NCBI GenBank assembly: GCA_000155695.1
Contig: DS990592.1
Coordinates: forward strand, 3,720,335 to 3,784,334
Source: Verrucomicrobiia bacterium DG1235
GTDB lineage: Bacteria > Verrucomicrobiota > Verrucomicrobiia > Opitutales > Opitutaceae
Direction: 5' to 3'
Length of the DNA stretch: 64,000 nucleotides
Both the position numbers and the translations under genes were made by a program. The notes beneath the pieces were generated by a model. That model saw nothing but the letters and a program-made list of their open reading frames with translations. It was not told where the DNA came from and did not search any database. The number at the start of each line of letters is the position of its first letter. Position 1 is the stretch's first letter. Below are positions 19,663 through 29,153 of the stretch, piece by piece.

Positions 19663-20691
19663 ATGAAAATCCTCATCATCGGCGGCACCAAATTCATAGG
19701 AGCCCACCTCGCCAGACACCTGCTCGAGGCGGGCCACACCCTCACGCTCCTCAACCGCGGACAACAAGCCCCGCCCTTCCCGCTCGATCTCGAAACCATC
19801 CATTGCGACCGCGCAGAACTCCCCGCCAAACGCCCAGAACTCGCAGGCCGCTCCTTCGACGTCGCCATCGACATGATCTGCATGAACACGTCGAATATCC
19901 GCCAAACCATCGACGCGCTCGAAGGCATCGTCCCGCGCATCTGCGTCATCAGCAGCATGGACGTCTACCGCGCCCGCGACATCCTCGCTGGCTCGGACCC
20001 CAGCCCCGTCGACAACTCCCCACTCACCGAAACCTCCCCCCTCCGCTCCCGACTCTTCCCCTACCAACAAGGCTTCAAGCCCGGCGACGATCTCTACCAG
20101 ATCTACGACAAGATTCCCGTCGAAGCCACCCTGCAAACCCTCACAAAATCAGACTGGACCATCTGCCGCCTCCCCTGCGTGTATGGACCCGGCGACTACC
20201 AGCGCCGACTCCTACCCTTCTCCAAACGCTTTACCGACAAACGCTCCACCATTCTCATGGATCGCGATTGGGCAGCTTGGCGCTGGACCTGGGGCTACGT
20301 CGAAGAAGTCGCCCGAGCAATCGCCGCAGCAGCCCTCCATCCAGCTGGAGCAAACCAGATTTTCAACATAGGAGAAGAGCAAACGCCAAGCTTTCAAGAA
20401 CGATTCGCGCTCTGTTCCGACATTCTCGACTGGCCCCTGAAAACCACGTTGGCCAAAGCTGAAAAACTTCCCAGCAACGAAGACTGGGCCGGGCTCAACC
20501 TCGCCCAGCATTGGATCGCGGATACATCGAAAATCCGCTCGCTCCTCGGCTATCAAGAAATCCTCACGCCGAAGGAATGCCTGCAAAAAACCCTCGACTG
20601 GGAACTCGCAAACCCGCCCGAATCCGTCGAACCCACCCGCTTCGACTACGCCGCCGAAGACGCCTACATCTCCTCCCAAAGCTCGAACTAA
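19663..20691 (+). CDS. NAD-dependent epimerase/dehydratase (extended SDR)
   Basis: A 342-residue cytoplasmic protein starting with the nucleotide-binding motif GGTKFIG (residues 7-13) after a short beta strand. Ser/Tyr/Lys candidates of the SDR active site are ISSMDVYRA near 105 and the YDKIPVE segment near 150, where Tyr and Lys are closer together than in the classic Y-x3-K. Later CRLPCVYGPGDYQ and NIGEEQTPS are typical of sugar-nucleotide epimerases. It probably acts on an NDP-sugar or related substrate, unidentified. It starts 19 bases after the hydrolase gene, so the two are likely one operon. Confidence 0.8.
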   Translation: MKILIIGGTKFIGAHLARHLLEAGHTLTLLNRGQQAPPFPLDLETIHCDRAELPAKRPELAGRSFDVAIDMICMNTSNIRQTIDALEGIVPRICVISSMDVYRARDILAGSDPSPVDNSPLTETSPLRSRLFPYQQGFKPGDDLYQIYDKIPVEATLQTLTKSDWTICRLPCVYGPGDYQRRLLPFSKRFTDKRSTILMDRDWAAWRWTWGYVEEVARAIAAAALHPAGANQIFNIGEEQTPSFQERFALCSDILDWPLKTTLAKAEKLPSNEDWAGLNLAQHWIADTSKIRSLLGYQEILTPKECLQKTLDWELANPPESVEPTRFDYAAEDAYISSQSSN

Positions 20692-20752
20692 ACCGCCCCC
20701 CCCTTTTCGCTTCCATATCCTCCATCGCTCAGCATAGATTCCAGGTCCCTCT

Positions 20753-22027
20753 ATGCCGTCCTCCCCACCCACTCCCGCCCTGCTTGAAGCTCGCTCCCGC
20801 AAATACGCTCGTATCGACTACGGACTGATCGCCCTGCTTCTCGCCGCCAACGGAGCCCTCACCATCCTCGTCATCCTACAGAGCTCGCTCTACTCCGTAT
20901 TCGTTTCTTCAATACTCCTCGGCCTCTCCTACGCCATCCACCTGCATTCGCTGACCGGCTTCTTCAAGCACCCCAAAGCTCGCATCGTCGAATTCGGCTC
21001 CAATCAAAAAATCGGCCGCTACCAAGCAGGTGAAATCTATCTCATGATGCGCGAGCTCCTCGCCCCGCACAACGGCAAGGAGCAACCCCGCACCTATATC
21101 ACCTTCCCAAAATACGACGGTGCCTTCGTCCTCAACTCCCTCTTCTTCAACTTCGTCAAACCGCTCAACGCCGTCTACATCTCCCAACACCTCTTCCAAA
21201 TCCTAAAACCGGGCGAAATCAAAGCCATCCTCGCCCACGAGCTCGCCCACTTCTACCAGTACATCCGCCCCCTCAACCGCGTCCGCTTCGCCCTCATGGG
21301 CTTAAACGCCCTCCTGCCCATCTACCTCAGCCTAGACGACGGGCAAATCTCCTTCTGGATCGCCATCGGAATTTGGATCATCTTCTCCCTCATATTCAAT
21401 TTCTCAGTCAACACCTGGCTAGCTCGCACGTCTCAAGATCATGAATACCTCTGCGACCTCGCCGCCGCCCGACGCTACGGAGTCCTGAACGTCGCAAACG
21501 GACTCCTCGGCGTGTGCAAAACCGCCGAAGTACAAGCCAAGCTCTACAAAGCCCTCCTAACCCGTATTCGAAAAGACAACACGCTTTCCCTGAAAACCCT
21601 CGAATCCCTCGTCCTGCGCTGCGAGCAGGACATACCCGTCAAGGCTCTCAACTCGAAGCAGCTGAACCGTCTCGTCGACCAAATCCTCAGCGGACCAGCC
21701 ACCAGCGAACTTCGCAAGCGACTTACAAAAGAAGAGCAGAAAACCGAAGAAGCCGAAATTCAAAAGCTAGTAGACCGCCTCATGCTCGCCTACGACTTCC
21801 AGCTCCTCGACTGGAAGCGCTTCGACTACGTCATCCCCGACGGTCGCCTCAATTCCAGCGAATACGAACGCCTCGCCCGCACTCTCGAAGCCGAGCCCGA
21901 CTCCCAACTCTTCGATATCGCCACCGACAACATACTCTACACCAAAGACAAGTCCCACCCGACCGTCGCCCAGCGTATCCACTTCTTGGAACACGCCCGC
22001 CAGGACGGCTCAAGCATTTCCCTCTGA
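20753..22027 (+). CDS. M48-family membrane metalloprotease
   Basis: A 424-residue protein with N-terminal membrane segments at about residues 22-45 and 47-66 and another pair around 187-225. The zinc motif HELAH is at 162-166 inside ILAHELAHFYQYI. The third ligand comes from the DHEYLCDLAAARRYG helix near residue 235, as in Ste24/HtpX-type M48 peptidases. The C-terminal 170 residues are helical and charged and carry no further motif. Family members cut membrane or misfolded envelope proteins on the cytoplasmic face. It sits 61 bases after the epimerase gene and 11 bases before the sialate O-acetylesterase gene. The substrate is unknown. Confidence 0.83.
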   Translation: MPSSPPTPALLEARSRKYARIDYGLIALLLAANGALTILVILQSSLYSVFVSSILLGLSYAIHLHSLTGFFKHPKARIVEFGSNQKIGRYQAGEIYLMMRELLAPHNGKEQPRTYITFPKYDGAFVLNSLFFNFVKPLNAVYISQHLFQILKPGEIKAILAHELAHFYQYIRPLNRVRFALMGLNALLPIYLSLDDGQISFWIAIGIWIIFSLIFNFSVNTWLARTSQDHEYLCDLAAARRYGVLNVANGLLGVCKTAEVQAKLYKALLTRIRKDNTLSLKTLESLVLRCEQDIPVKALNSKQLNRLVDQILSGPATSELRKRLTKEEQKTEEAEIQKLVDRLMLAYDFQLLDWKRFDYVIPDGRLNSSEYERLARTLEAEPDSQLFDIATDNILYTKDKSHPTVAQRIHFLEHARQDGSSISL

Positions 22028-22038
22028 TTTCCCTTCCC

Positions 22039-23445
22039 ATGAACGATCGCTCGCCAACCAACGCCGTACACCTCCGTTTCTCCTCCCTCTTCACCGACCA
22101 CATCGTCTTCCAGCAAAACGCAAAGACCAAAATCTGGGGCTGGGCCACCCCCAACCAAACGATCACCGTATCCGCAAACTGGAGTCACAACGCACGCACA
22201 AGCGTAAAAGCCGACTCCTCCGGCAAGTGGCTCGCCGCTCTCCCCACTCCCGCCGCCCCGCAAAAACAAACCGGCTACAAAGTCACTGTCACCAACTCCT
22301 CCAGCCAGTCAATCAGCCTCAACGATGTCCTTCTAGGCGAAGTCTGGCTCCTCTCCGGACAATCAAACATGGAGCTCCCCCTGGCTGGCTGGCCCGACGC
22401 CGAACCGCCCTGCCCCATCGAAGGTGGCCCCGAAGCCATAGCCGCAGCCGATCACCCCCAAATCCGATTCATCATCGCCGGCCAAAAACCCGCCGCCTCC
22501 CACCAAGCAGAGATCTCCTCCAACTCGCCACTTCCAGCCTGGACCGTTTGTCATCCAGACACCGTCCCAGAATTCTCCGCCGTCGGCTACTTCTTCGCCA
22601 GAGCCCTCAAAGAAAAAGTCCGCGTACCCATAGGCCTGATACAATCCACCTGGGGCGGCTCCGCCTGCGAAGCTTGGACTCCAAGCCACGCCCTCAAAAC
22701 CCTCGAAGACTTTCGCAACCTAGCCCCCTTCGCCCCCCAAAGCCCCGACGACAACTACACGCCCTCCGTCCTCTTCAACGGCATGATCGCGCCCCTCGCC
22801 CCCTTCACCCTCGCCGGCATCCTCTGGTACCAAGGCGAGTCAAACGTCGGCCGACACCAACAACTCGAAACCCTCTTCCCCGCCATGATCAAAAGCTGGC
22901 GCGCCACATTCGACCAACCCGAGCTTCCCTTCTACTTCGCCCACATCGCTCCCTGGGCAGGCTACGAACGCGATACCCTGCCAAAATTCTGGCAAGCCCA
23001 AGCCTCCGCTCTCGACCTCCCCAACACCGCCCTCGCCGTCACCATCGACTGCGGAGACTCCGCCAACATCCACCCGCCCCACAAAAAGCCCATCGGCGAA
23101 CGCTTCGCTCAGCTGGCTCTCGCCAATCGCACGGACGGCTATTCCTCCCAATCCACCGGCCCAAACTACCAATCCCGCTCCATCCAAGATAGCCAGCTCA
23201 CCCTCCACTTCTCTACGTCCGACATTCAACTACGCCCCGTTCACAACGGTTCAACCAGCTTCGAGCTCGCCGGAGCCGACAAAGTCTTCCACCCCGCAAA
23301 CGCTAAAATCAGCGGCTCCCACATCCTTCTTTCCACCTCCAAAGTTCCACATCCCACCCAAGCCCGCTACGCCTGGAGCAACGATCCAACCCCCACCCTC
23401 TTCGGTAAATCCAACCAGCCCGCCGCCCCTTTTCAAACTCACTAA
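22039..23445 (+). CDS. Sialate O-acetylesterase-like esterase
   Basis: The frame is open from 21514, but the upstream part is an out-of-frame reading of the M48 gene. I start at the ATG of MNDRSPTNAVHLRF (22039), 11 bases after the M48 stop, giving 468 residues. The N-terminal beta-sandwich (about 10-100) with FTDHIVFQQNA and GWATPNQTITV is followed by the SGNH-like catalytic domain: LSGQSNMELPL with the nucleophile Ser near 115, GLIQSTWGGSACEAW near 205, GILWYQGESNVGRH near 258, and a late GERFAQLAL region. The enzyme removes O-acetyl groups from sialic acid or from acetylated polysaccharides. No signal peptide is evident, which is unusual for the family and may mean a cytoplasmic location or a mis-set start. 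Confidence 0.85.
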   Translation: MNDRSPTNAVHLRFSSLFTDHIVFQQNAKTKIWGWATPNQTITVSANWSHNARTSVKADSSGKWLAALPTPAAPQKQTGYKVTVTNSSSQSISLNDVLLGEVWLLSGQSNMELPLAGWPDAEPPCPIEGGPEAIAAADHPQIRFIIAGQKPAASHQAEISSNSPLPAWTVCHPDTVPEFSAVGYFFARALKEKVRVPIGLIQSTWGGSACEAWTPSHALKTLEDFRNLAPFAPQSPDDNYTPSVLFNGMIAPLAPFTLAGILWYQGESNVGRHQQLETLFPAMIKSWRATFDQPELPFYFAHIAPWAGYERDTLPKFWQAQASALDLPNTALAVTIDCGDSANIHPPHKKPIGERFAQLALANRTDGYSSQSTGPNYQSRSIQDSQLTLHFSTSDIQLRPVHNGSTSFELAGADKVFHPANAKISGSHILLSTSKVPHPTQARYAWSNDPTPTLFGKSNQPAAPFQTH

Positions 23446-23956
23446 AAGCTCTATTGGTATTGGCTCGAACACTTAAGGAAGAGGCCACCAAGGATTAAAA
23501 AGACTACGTGAGTGCACTTATATGTTCGTTTTTAAGGGGACTTTTAGCCCTTTCGAGGACCGGATACAGCAGCCCGGATAAAACCGTGCAAACACGTACC
23601 TTTTCCAGTCGCCTATCCTTGATCCTGAAAATCCGAACACCGCCAGTCCCATGTGTCCATTATCGTACCCATCCGCGAACGCTCCTCTGAAGATGCCACT
23701 TCGATTTGTCTGTCAGTATTGAGATCAAGTCCAAGACGCTCTCTGCAGACTCCAAAAAGTCATCCCTAGGATTCACTTAAACTCACGATTTTTTGTTGTT
23801 CGTGAAGCAAACCTCACAGCCGATCATGCTGGATGCGTCCACATGCCTGAGGCACTTGCCCGCCCTCCTCAGGCCTGAGCAAGCTGGCGTGCAATTTGCT
23901 CTGGCCGATTAGATCCAAGCCCGTCCTTGTCCCGCCACCCGACCATTTCACTCGAT
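23446..23956. other. Intergenic region with a structured stretch
   Basis: A gap of about 510 bases between the O-acetylesterase and the concanavalin-domain protein. I see no supported gene. The 3' part contains an eight-base inverted repeat, GCCTGAGG (23845-23852) and CCTCAGGC (23867-23874). Around it are further complementary short stretches (GCACTTGC against GCAAG and GCGTGC), which could fold into a larger structure just upstream of the next gene. Confidence 0.5.
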
Positions 23957-26164
23957 ATGATTTCAGTCAAAAAAGTGAAAGCTACACTTTTGTCCACGTT
24001 CGCTTTCCTGCTTCTGCCCATCAGCGGCCACTCACAAATCTCCCTCAACTGGAAAGACAAATCCGCCAACGAAACAGGCTTTCGTGTCGAGCGATCGAGC
24101 GATGGCAGAGTTTATAAAAAAATCGCGGTTACTGAGAAAAACGCCACCAGCTTCACAGACCGGGCCGCTCGCGATAGTTCTCGCTTTTTCTACCGAGTCG
24201 CAGCTTTCAACGAGTGGGGGAAATCTGGATACACAAATATTTCCGAAACCACGATCCAAGGTTCGGTACCAACCTCAGACAATCCCGAAGCTGAACTCAC
24301 AACCCTGACTAACCAAGGAGTAGGCTTCGAAACCTATCACGACGACCTAACCTACGATTTCATCCACGCCAATGGGGACTGCAGCGTCGTCGTGAAGATC
24401 AACAGTTTTACGCCAGATGCAACATGGAGCCGTGCTGGAATCATGGTTCGACAATCCTTGGCCGCAAACTCGAAGCATGCCACGATCGCAATCAACGGTC
24501 TAGGAACATTCGAGGGACTCTGGCGGACGAAACACGGAGACAAAATTAGGACCCTCAGGAAGAGTAAAACCAGAGATTCTATCTACCTTTCATTAACCAA
24601 AAAAAGAGACCGAATCTTCCTCGCATACTCCCCAAACGGCAAAAGGTGGACAACGCTGAAGACGATCCCAATGAGCTTCTCTAATGACTTTCTCGTAGGA
24701 TTCGCCCTCGGCTCAGAAAGCGAAACCGGACTATCCATCGCCGAATTCGAGCTAATCAGCGCAGCGGGAATAAACTTCGAAAAAGGAATCATAGTCGAAC
24801 CTGACTCCCTCGAAGTACCGAATCCCAAAGCAGCACCGACTGCCGAAGAATCAGAAACCCAAGACGAACCTGAAACAGCCGCAACTGAAACCACAGAATC
24901 CGAATCCACCACGGCAGAAACCGCGGAACCTGAAACAGCCGCAACTGAAACCACAGAGACTGAGGCTGCAGTGCCTGAAACTGCAGTGCCTGAAACCGCT
25001 CCTTCACCAACTGAAACCGCGGAGCCACCCGCGCCTCTCCCTAACTTGGGACTACCGAACCAGATCATCGGCGAGATGGAGCGAGAGGGCGCATACCAAT
25101 ACGACGACGACATCGGCGTGCACTTCCTCTCTGCCTCTGGTTTGGGATTCGAAACGACGAACGACGAACTCCGTTTCGCCTATGTTGGAGCCGAGGGCGA
25201 CTCCCAAGTCGTAATCCGTGTTCACGACTACGCGCCGGATGCCAATTGGTCTAGAACTGGAGTGATGTTCCGAAAAGACCTTTCTCCCAATTCCGCTCTC
25301 AGCGCCGGAACCCTCGCCGGACTCGGAAAATCCAACTCACTTTGGAGAGACAAGGCAGGAGCCAAAATCTCCACAACCTCAGGACCGAAATTTAAAGCCA
25401 ATTCGTTTCTAAAGATCAGAAGACAAGGACAGCTTTGCTACGTCGATGTCTCAGACGACGGCTTCACATGGCGCGCGCTGGGACGAAAGAAAATCGATTT
25501 GGGAAATAGCTACCTGGCCGGCCTTACAATCGGCTCCCAAAACGATGCCGCCCTTTCTTCGGCAGCGATCGAAATCGTCGAAAGTACCATAGAGCTGCTC
25601 CAACCATCTCTGTCCGACTATCGGAACGAATACAAATTCACGGCAATCGGAATCGAAGAAACCCAAGTCAACGCCACCCTCGATTCGGAGCACAACCTCC
25701 TCACTTTGATCGCTAGGGGCAAAGGCTTCGAGCAGTATAAAGATGAGCTAGGCTATAGCTACTGGCAAAGCGAAGGAAACTGCAGGCTCGTTGTCAAAAT
25801 ACATGCTTTTGAGGGAGATGGGAATTCAGCCCGCGTAGGATTGATGCTCCGCTCCAGCAAGGAGCCCGACGCTCGCGTTGCCGCCATCGCAATAAACGGA
25901 AAAGGTCGAGTCGAAGCTCTATCCCGCGCCAAAGATCACGCAAAAATCGCCGTTAGAACAGGCCCAGCCCTCGCGGAAGGCGCCTACCTCGCTATCGAAA
26001 AAGTCGGAAACCGCATAAATTACCTTTGGTCGCCCGATGGAGTTGTCTGGAACAAAATATACGGCAAAGACGTTTCCCTCCCAGACTCCTACCTTCTTGG
26101 ACTCGCGATAGGATCGGAAGTGTATCAGTCTTCAGCTGTGCTAGAAGTCATCGGACTCTACTAA
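23957..26164 (+). CDS. Secreted protein: FN3 domain plus three concanavalin-like domains and a Thr/Glu-rich linker
   Basis: Starting at the ATG of MISVKKVKATLL (23957) gives 735 residues and a clean signal peptide cut near GHS-Q (residue 27). An upstream in-frame ATG at 23927 adds ten residues. Domain order: fibronectin-III-like (about 28-100, ISLNWKDKSANETGFRVERS), a first concanavalin/DUF1349-like domain (about 112-272) and an acidic linker of Glu-Thr-Ala-Pro repeats (about 290-362). Second (about 375-535) and third (about 555-735) copies of the same domain follow. Each copy has a G-x-GFE-x(3)-D-x-L start, a W/NSAR-x-G-x-M-x-R strand and an LGL/GF-x-IGSE-like end. Such domains bind or report on carbohydrate or proteinaceous ligands; no catalytic site is visible. 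Likely a secreted adhesin or binding protein. Confidence 0.75.
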   Translation: MISVKKVKATLLSTFAFLLLPISGHSQISLNWKDKSANETGFRVERSSDGRVYKKIAVTEKNATSFTDRAARDSSRFFYRVAAFNEWGKSGYTNISETTIQGSVPTSDNPEAELTTLTNQGVGFETYHDDLTYDFIHANGDCSVVVKINSFTPDATWSRAGIMVRQSLAANSKHATIAINGLGTFEGLWRTKHGDKIRTLRKSKTRDSIYLSLTKKRDRIFLAYSPNGKRWTTLKTIPMSFSNDFLVGFALGSESETGLSIAEFELISAAGINFEKGIIVEPDSLEVPNPKAAPTAEESETQDEPETAATETTESESTTAETAEPETAATETTETEAAVPETAVPETAPSPTETAEPPAPLPNLGLPNQIIGEMEREGAYQYDDDIGVHFLSASGLGFETTNDELRFAYVGAEGDSQVVIRVHDYAPDANWSRTGVMFRKDLSPNSALSAGTLAGLGKSNSLWRDKAGAKISTTSGPKFKANSFLKIRRQGQLCYVDVSDDGFTWRALGRKKIDLGNSYLAGLTIGSQNDAALSSAAIEIVESTIELLQPSLSDYRNEYKFTAIGIEETQVNATLDSEHNLLTLIARGKGFEQYKDELGYSYWQSEGNCRLVVKIHAFEGDGNSARVGLMLRSSKEPDARVAAIAINGKGRVEALSRAKDHAKIAVRTGPALAEGAYLAIEKVGNRINYLWSPDGVVWNKIYGKDVSLPDSYLLGLAIGSEVYQSSAVLEVIGLY

Positions 26165-26256
26165 AAACGGCTTTCCAAAAAAATCATTTCCAAACTTCCC
26201 CCTTGCCCTCAGCGCATTCTTAAGCAACTCCCTTTCGTTCCGATAAAACTTCGAAA

Positions 26257-26688
26257 GTGAAACGCATCATTGCCAGCATAGGACTCGTTTTCCTCGCCGC
26301 CCAGATCGCCCTCGGCAGTGTCGGAGCGATTTTCCTATGCCTCTGCGTTGGACATGAGGAACACGCCTCCCCTTGCGCCCCCGCCATCGTCGACACCTCG
26401 GAATCCGCTGCTTGTCTGCACGACGAGCCAGTCGCCTCAACGGTCGAAAAGCCCGCTGACGAAGCTTGCGACGACCTCCTCTTCACCGGTAACGAACTCG
26501 AGCCAGTCGATCGTCTCGGAGACTCGCTCAAGCTCAAAGCCGGCACCGCCCTAACCGCTTTCGCCTTCTCCGACCACTGCGGCCAACTCCCCCCCCTTTC
26601 CGAGCTCCAGCCCCAGGCTGCCCGCTCCCCCCCGCAGCAAACGCCATGCTGTACCGTCTACACCCGCACCATTAAGCTGCTCATCTGA
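26257..26688 (+). CDS. Cys-rich small secreted or membrane protein before the metal efflux genes
   Basis: A 143-residue protein read from a GTG at 26257, with a hydrophobic N-terminus (MKRIIASIGLVFLAAQIALG) that could be a signal peptide or anchor. It has about nine cysteines in clusters: FLCLCVGHEEHASPC near 27-40, then AACLHDEP, EACDD, DHCGQ and a final TPCCTVY. The mixture of Cys, His and acidic residues suits metal binding. It sits 74 bases upstream of the TolC-like gene, on the same strand, and probably belongs to the efflux operon. I do not recognise a family. The metal-binding role is inferred from composition and place. Confidence 0.6.
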   Translation: MKRIIASIGLVFLAAQIALGSVGAIFLCLCVGHEEHASPCAPAIVDTSESAACLHDEPVASTVEKPADEACDDLLFTGNELEPVDRLGDSLKLKAGTALTAFAFSDHCGQLPPLSELQPQAARSPPQQTPCCTVYTRTIKLLI

Positions 26689-26762
26689 TATCCTGATTCA
26701 CGAAACGGACCGCTTCCCCAAAAAACGGAAAGCACTCTCCAAACGTAGAACCAGGATTTTTC

Positions 26763-28037
26763 ATGCACAAAGCGCTTACCACGGCGATCGCTATCGCTGC
26801 CCTCTTACAGTCGCCCCTACGCGGGCAAGACCACAGTCACGACCACACCCATTTCGACCGCTCCACAGCGATCGCGCACGCCCTTGAATATAACAAGGAC
26901 CTCATCGCCGCGCGCCTCGCCATGCAGCGAGCCGAAGCCCGTCTTCAAGCTACTGGCATCGCTCCAAATCCGTCATTGCAAATCGAATACGCTGACGACC
27001 TTCTCTTCAACGACGAAGGCGAAGGCTCCTTCGGAATTGGCATTTCCCAACAATTCCCGCTCGCCGGAAAACTCGCCAAGCAAAAGGCCCTCACCCGCTT
27101 TGACATCGATCTCGCCCATCTCGAAGTCCGCAGCCAAGAGCTCAAACTCGCCCAATCCATCTACGACTTCGCGCTCGACATTCATCTCGTCGATACTCGA
27201 TCAGCCCATCTCAGCCAACTGCGAAACGCCCTACAAGAAACCACCGCCTTCGCCGAAACCAAGGCTTCCACCGGCGAAATATCCCCCCTCGACGCCAGAC
27301 AGTTCAAGCTCGAGCTTCGCATCCTCGAACAGCAAATCGAAAGCCTCCGCATCGAGCGCGAGCGCCTCATCCACCAGCTCGCGCCCCTGCTCGGGCAACA
27401 CTCCTCCGAACACTTCAGCTTCGATGCCAGCAACGCTCTCCCCTATCCAGACAATCAGATTCCTGGATACACACCCGAAGTGCTAGAACGTATCCCGGCA
27501 TACCAGTTCGCCCTAATCCAAGAGAAAGCCGCCGAGGCAAAAGTCACTCTCGCTCAAGCGGAAAACTGGGATGCCCTTACTGCTAGCATTTTCTGGAAAA
27601 ACGAAAAAGGCGTCGATCAACCCATCGGTCGCACCTCCGATCATATCCTCGGAGTGTCGTTCTCCATTCCACTCCCACTTCGCAAAAAAGGCGACCTCTC
27701 CGCCCACGAACACCGACTCAGCCGCGACCAATCCCGCCTCAACGCAGCTGCCATCAGATTTCGGATACAAAACGAAATCGAGCACGCCCGCCACGAAGCC
27801 ACCATCACCCGCTCCCGAATGGAGGACTACCGCAGCTCCGTTATCCTCTTCGCCGCCGAACAACTCGACCAACTCAGACAAGCCTACCAAAACGGCCAAA
27901 CCGACATGCTCACGCTCCTTCGAGCTCAACAGCAACGCGTGTCACTAGAAAACGGATACCTAGAAATCTACGAGGAATTCGCCCACGCCCTCGTCGAACT
28001 CGAACTCGCCCGCGTCGATATCGCCGAGCTCCAGTAA
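26763..28037 (+). CDS. TolC/CusC-family outer-membrane efflux channel
   Basis: A 424-residue outer-membrane factor with a signal peptide cut near residue 21 and an immediate His-rich stretch, DHSHDHTHFD. Two long alpha-hairpin repeats follow (about 35-210 and 235-420) with features such as ARLAMQRAEARLQATGIAPNPSL and LDARQFKLELRILEQQI. The family trimerises into a trans-periplasmic tunnel that works with an adaptor and an RND pump, both encoded next. An AGGA seven bases before the ATG supports the start. The adaptor gene begins 18 bases downstream. The His-rich mature N-terminus is unusual for a TolC protein and points to metal rather than drug export. Confidence 0.9.
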   Translation: MHKALTTAIAIAALLQSPLRGQDHSHDHTHFDRSTAIAHALEYNKDLIAARLAMQRAEARLQATGIAPNPSLQIEYADDLLFNDEGEGSFGIGISQQFPLAGKLAKQKALTRFDIDLAHLEVRSQELKLAQSIYDFALDIHLVDTRSAHLSQLRNALQETTAFAETKASTGEISPLDARQFKLELRILEQQIESLRIERERLIHQLAPLLGQHSSEHFSFDASNALPYPDNQIPGYTPEVLERIPAYQFALIQEKAAEAKVTLAQAENWDALTASIFWKNEKGVDQPIGRTSDHILGVSFSIPLPLRKKGDLSAHEHRLSRDQSRLNAAAIRFRIQNEIEHARHEATITRSRMEDYRSSVILFAAEQLDQLRQAYQNGQTDMLTLLRAQQQRVSLENGYLEIYEEFAHALVELELARVDIAELQ

Positions 28038-28055
28038 CCCTTTCCCATAAGCATC

Positions 28056-29150
28056 ATGAAAACAATCTACACCGCCATTCTCGCCACCCTGCTGACCGCC
28101 TCTACCATCGCCAGCGAACCCATCATCCTCAGCGATTCCGCCGTCGAAAACCTGCGTATCGAAACCACCGAGGCGATCCCCCAGAACTTCACCGAATCCC
28201 TCTTCGCCATCGGCCGCATCGATCCCATCCCCGCCCGCAAAAGCATCCTCAGCAGCCGCATCCCCGGGCAAGTCGTCACCGTCTCCGCCCACGAAGGAGA
28301 CCAAGTCGCCAAAGACCAGATCCTCGTAGAAATCGAAAGCCTGCAGCCTGGCAACCCACCCCCTCGCATCCCCCTCAAAGCCCCCCTTCCAGGCCTCGTT
28401 ATGCAAAGCCACACCCACCTCGGAAAACCGGTTACACCCGATACCGAACTCTTCGAAATCATAGACCTGTCCCAAGTCTACGCCGTCGCCAGCCTCCCCG
28501 AAGACCAGGCCGGCAAGACCCACCTCGGCACTCTCGCCAACATAAAAGTCGCCGCCTTCCCAAACCAAGCCTTCACCGGAGAACTCATCCGCTACGGCAC
28601 CGAGGCCAATCCCGCCAACGGCACCATCGACGCCTACTTTCTCCTTGAAAACGAAGCCTCCCGCCTCCGCCCAAACATGCGCACTGAATTCTCCATCGTG
28701 CTCGACTCCAAGGCCAACACCATGTCCGTACCCAAAGACTCGGTACAAACCGATGGCATAAACACCTTCGTCTTCGTCGAGGACTTCGACCTCAAAAACG
28801 CCTTCGTAAAAGTGCCCGTTCTCGCAGGATCCCGCAACAGCACTCATGTCGAAATCCTCAAAGGACTCTTCCCGGGCGACCGCATCGTCACCCGCGGCTC
28901 CTACGCTCTCATGTTCGCCGGCAGCGGAACCGTCTCCCTCAAGGAAGCCCTCGACGCCGCCCACGGACACGAACACAACGAAGACGGATCCGAGCTGACC
29001 GCCGCTCAAAAGCAGGAACAAGCAGCCGCCAATTCAAATTCCCCAGCAAACGGATTTTCGCAAAGCTCCCTTGTATGGTTTCTGTCAATACTAAGCAGCC
29101 TCCTAGCCGTTCTTCTCGTCCTCAGCCTCGCAACTCGTCGAAAAGCCTAA
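28056..29150 (+). CDS. RND efflux periplasmic adaptor (HlyD/CusB family)
   Basis: A 364-residue membrane-fusion protein: signal peptide (MKTIYTAILATLLTAS), beta-barrel and lipoyl-like halves (GQVVTVSAHEGDQVAKDQIL near 70-90; APLPGLVMQSHTHLGKPV near 110), a DLSQVYAVASLPEDQAG beta-barrel segment and a membrane-proximal domain (FPGDRIVTRGSYALMFAGSG near 275-295). Two features are odd. A short His/Glu patch (HGHEHNED) lies near 308, and a C-terminal hydrophobic segment (SSLVWFLSILSSLLAVLLVL) near 335-358 should anchor it in the inner membrane. The N-terminal Met-rich metal site of CusB is not evident. It joins the pump to the channel. The pump gene starts three bases after the stop. Confidence 0.88.
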   Translation: MKTIYTAILATLLTASTIASEPIILSDSAVENLRIETTEAIPQNFTESLFAIGRIDPIPARKSILSSRIPGQVVTVSAHEGDQVAKDQILVEIESLQPGNPPPRIPLKAPLPGLVMQSHTHLGKPVTPDTELFEIIDLSQVYAVASLPEDQAGKTHLGTLANIKVAAFPNQAFTGELIRYGTEANPANGTIDAYFLLENEASRLRPNMRTEFSIVLDSKANTMSVPKDSVQTDGINTFVFVEDFDLKNAFVKVPVLAGSRNSTHVEILKGLFPGDRIVTRGSYALMFAGSGTVSLKEALDAAHGHEHNEDGSELTAAQKQEQAAANSNSPANGFSQSSLVWFLSILSSLLAVLLVLSLATRRKA

Positions 29151-29153
29151 GCC

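Noticed and set aside
21514-22038. N-terminal extension of the sialate O-acetylesterase frame
   Set aside because: It lies wholly in another frame of the M48 gene and is Arg/Ser-rich without homology; the ATG at 22039 fits the family start.
27960-29021. Open frame of 353 codons opposite the adaptor gene
   Set aside because: Same cause: acidic, Gly-rich shadow of the well-supported adaptor gene.
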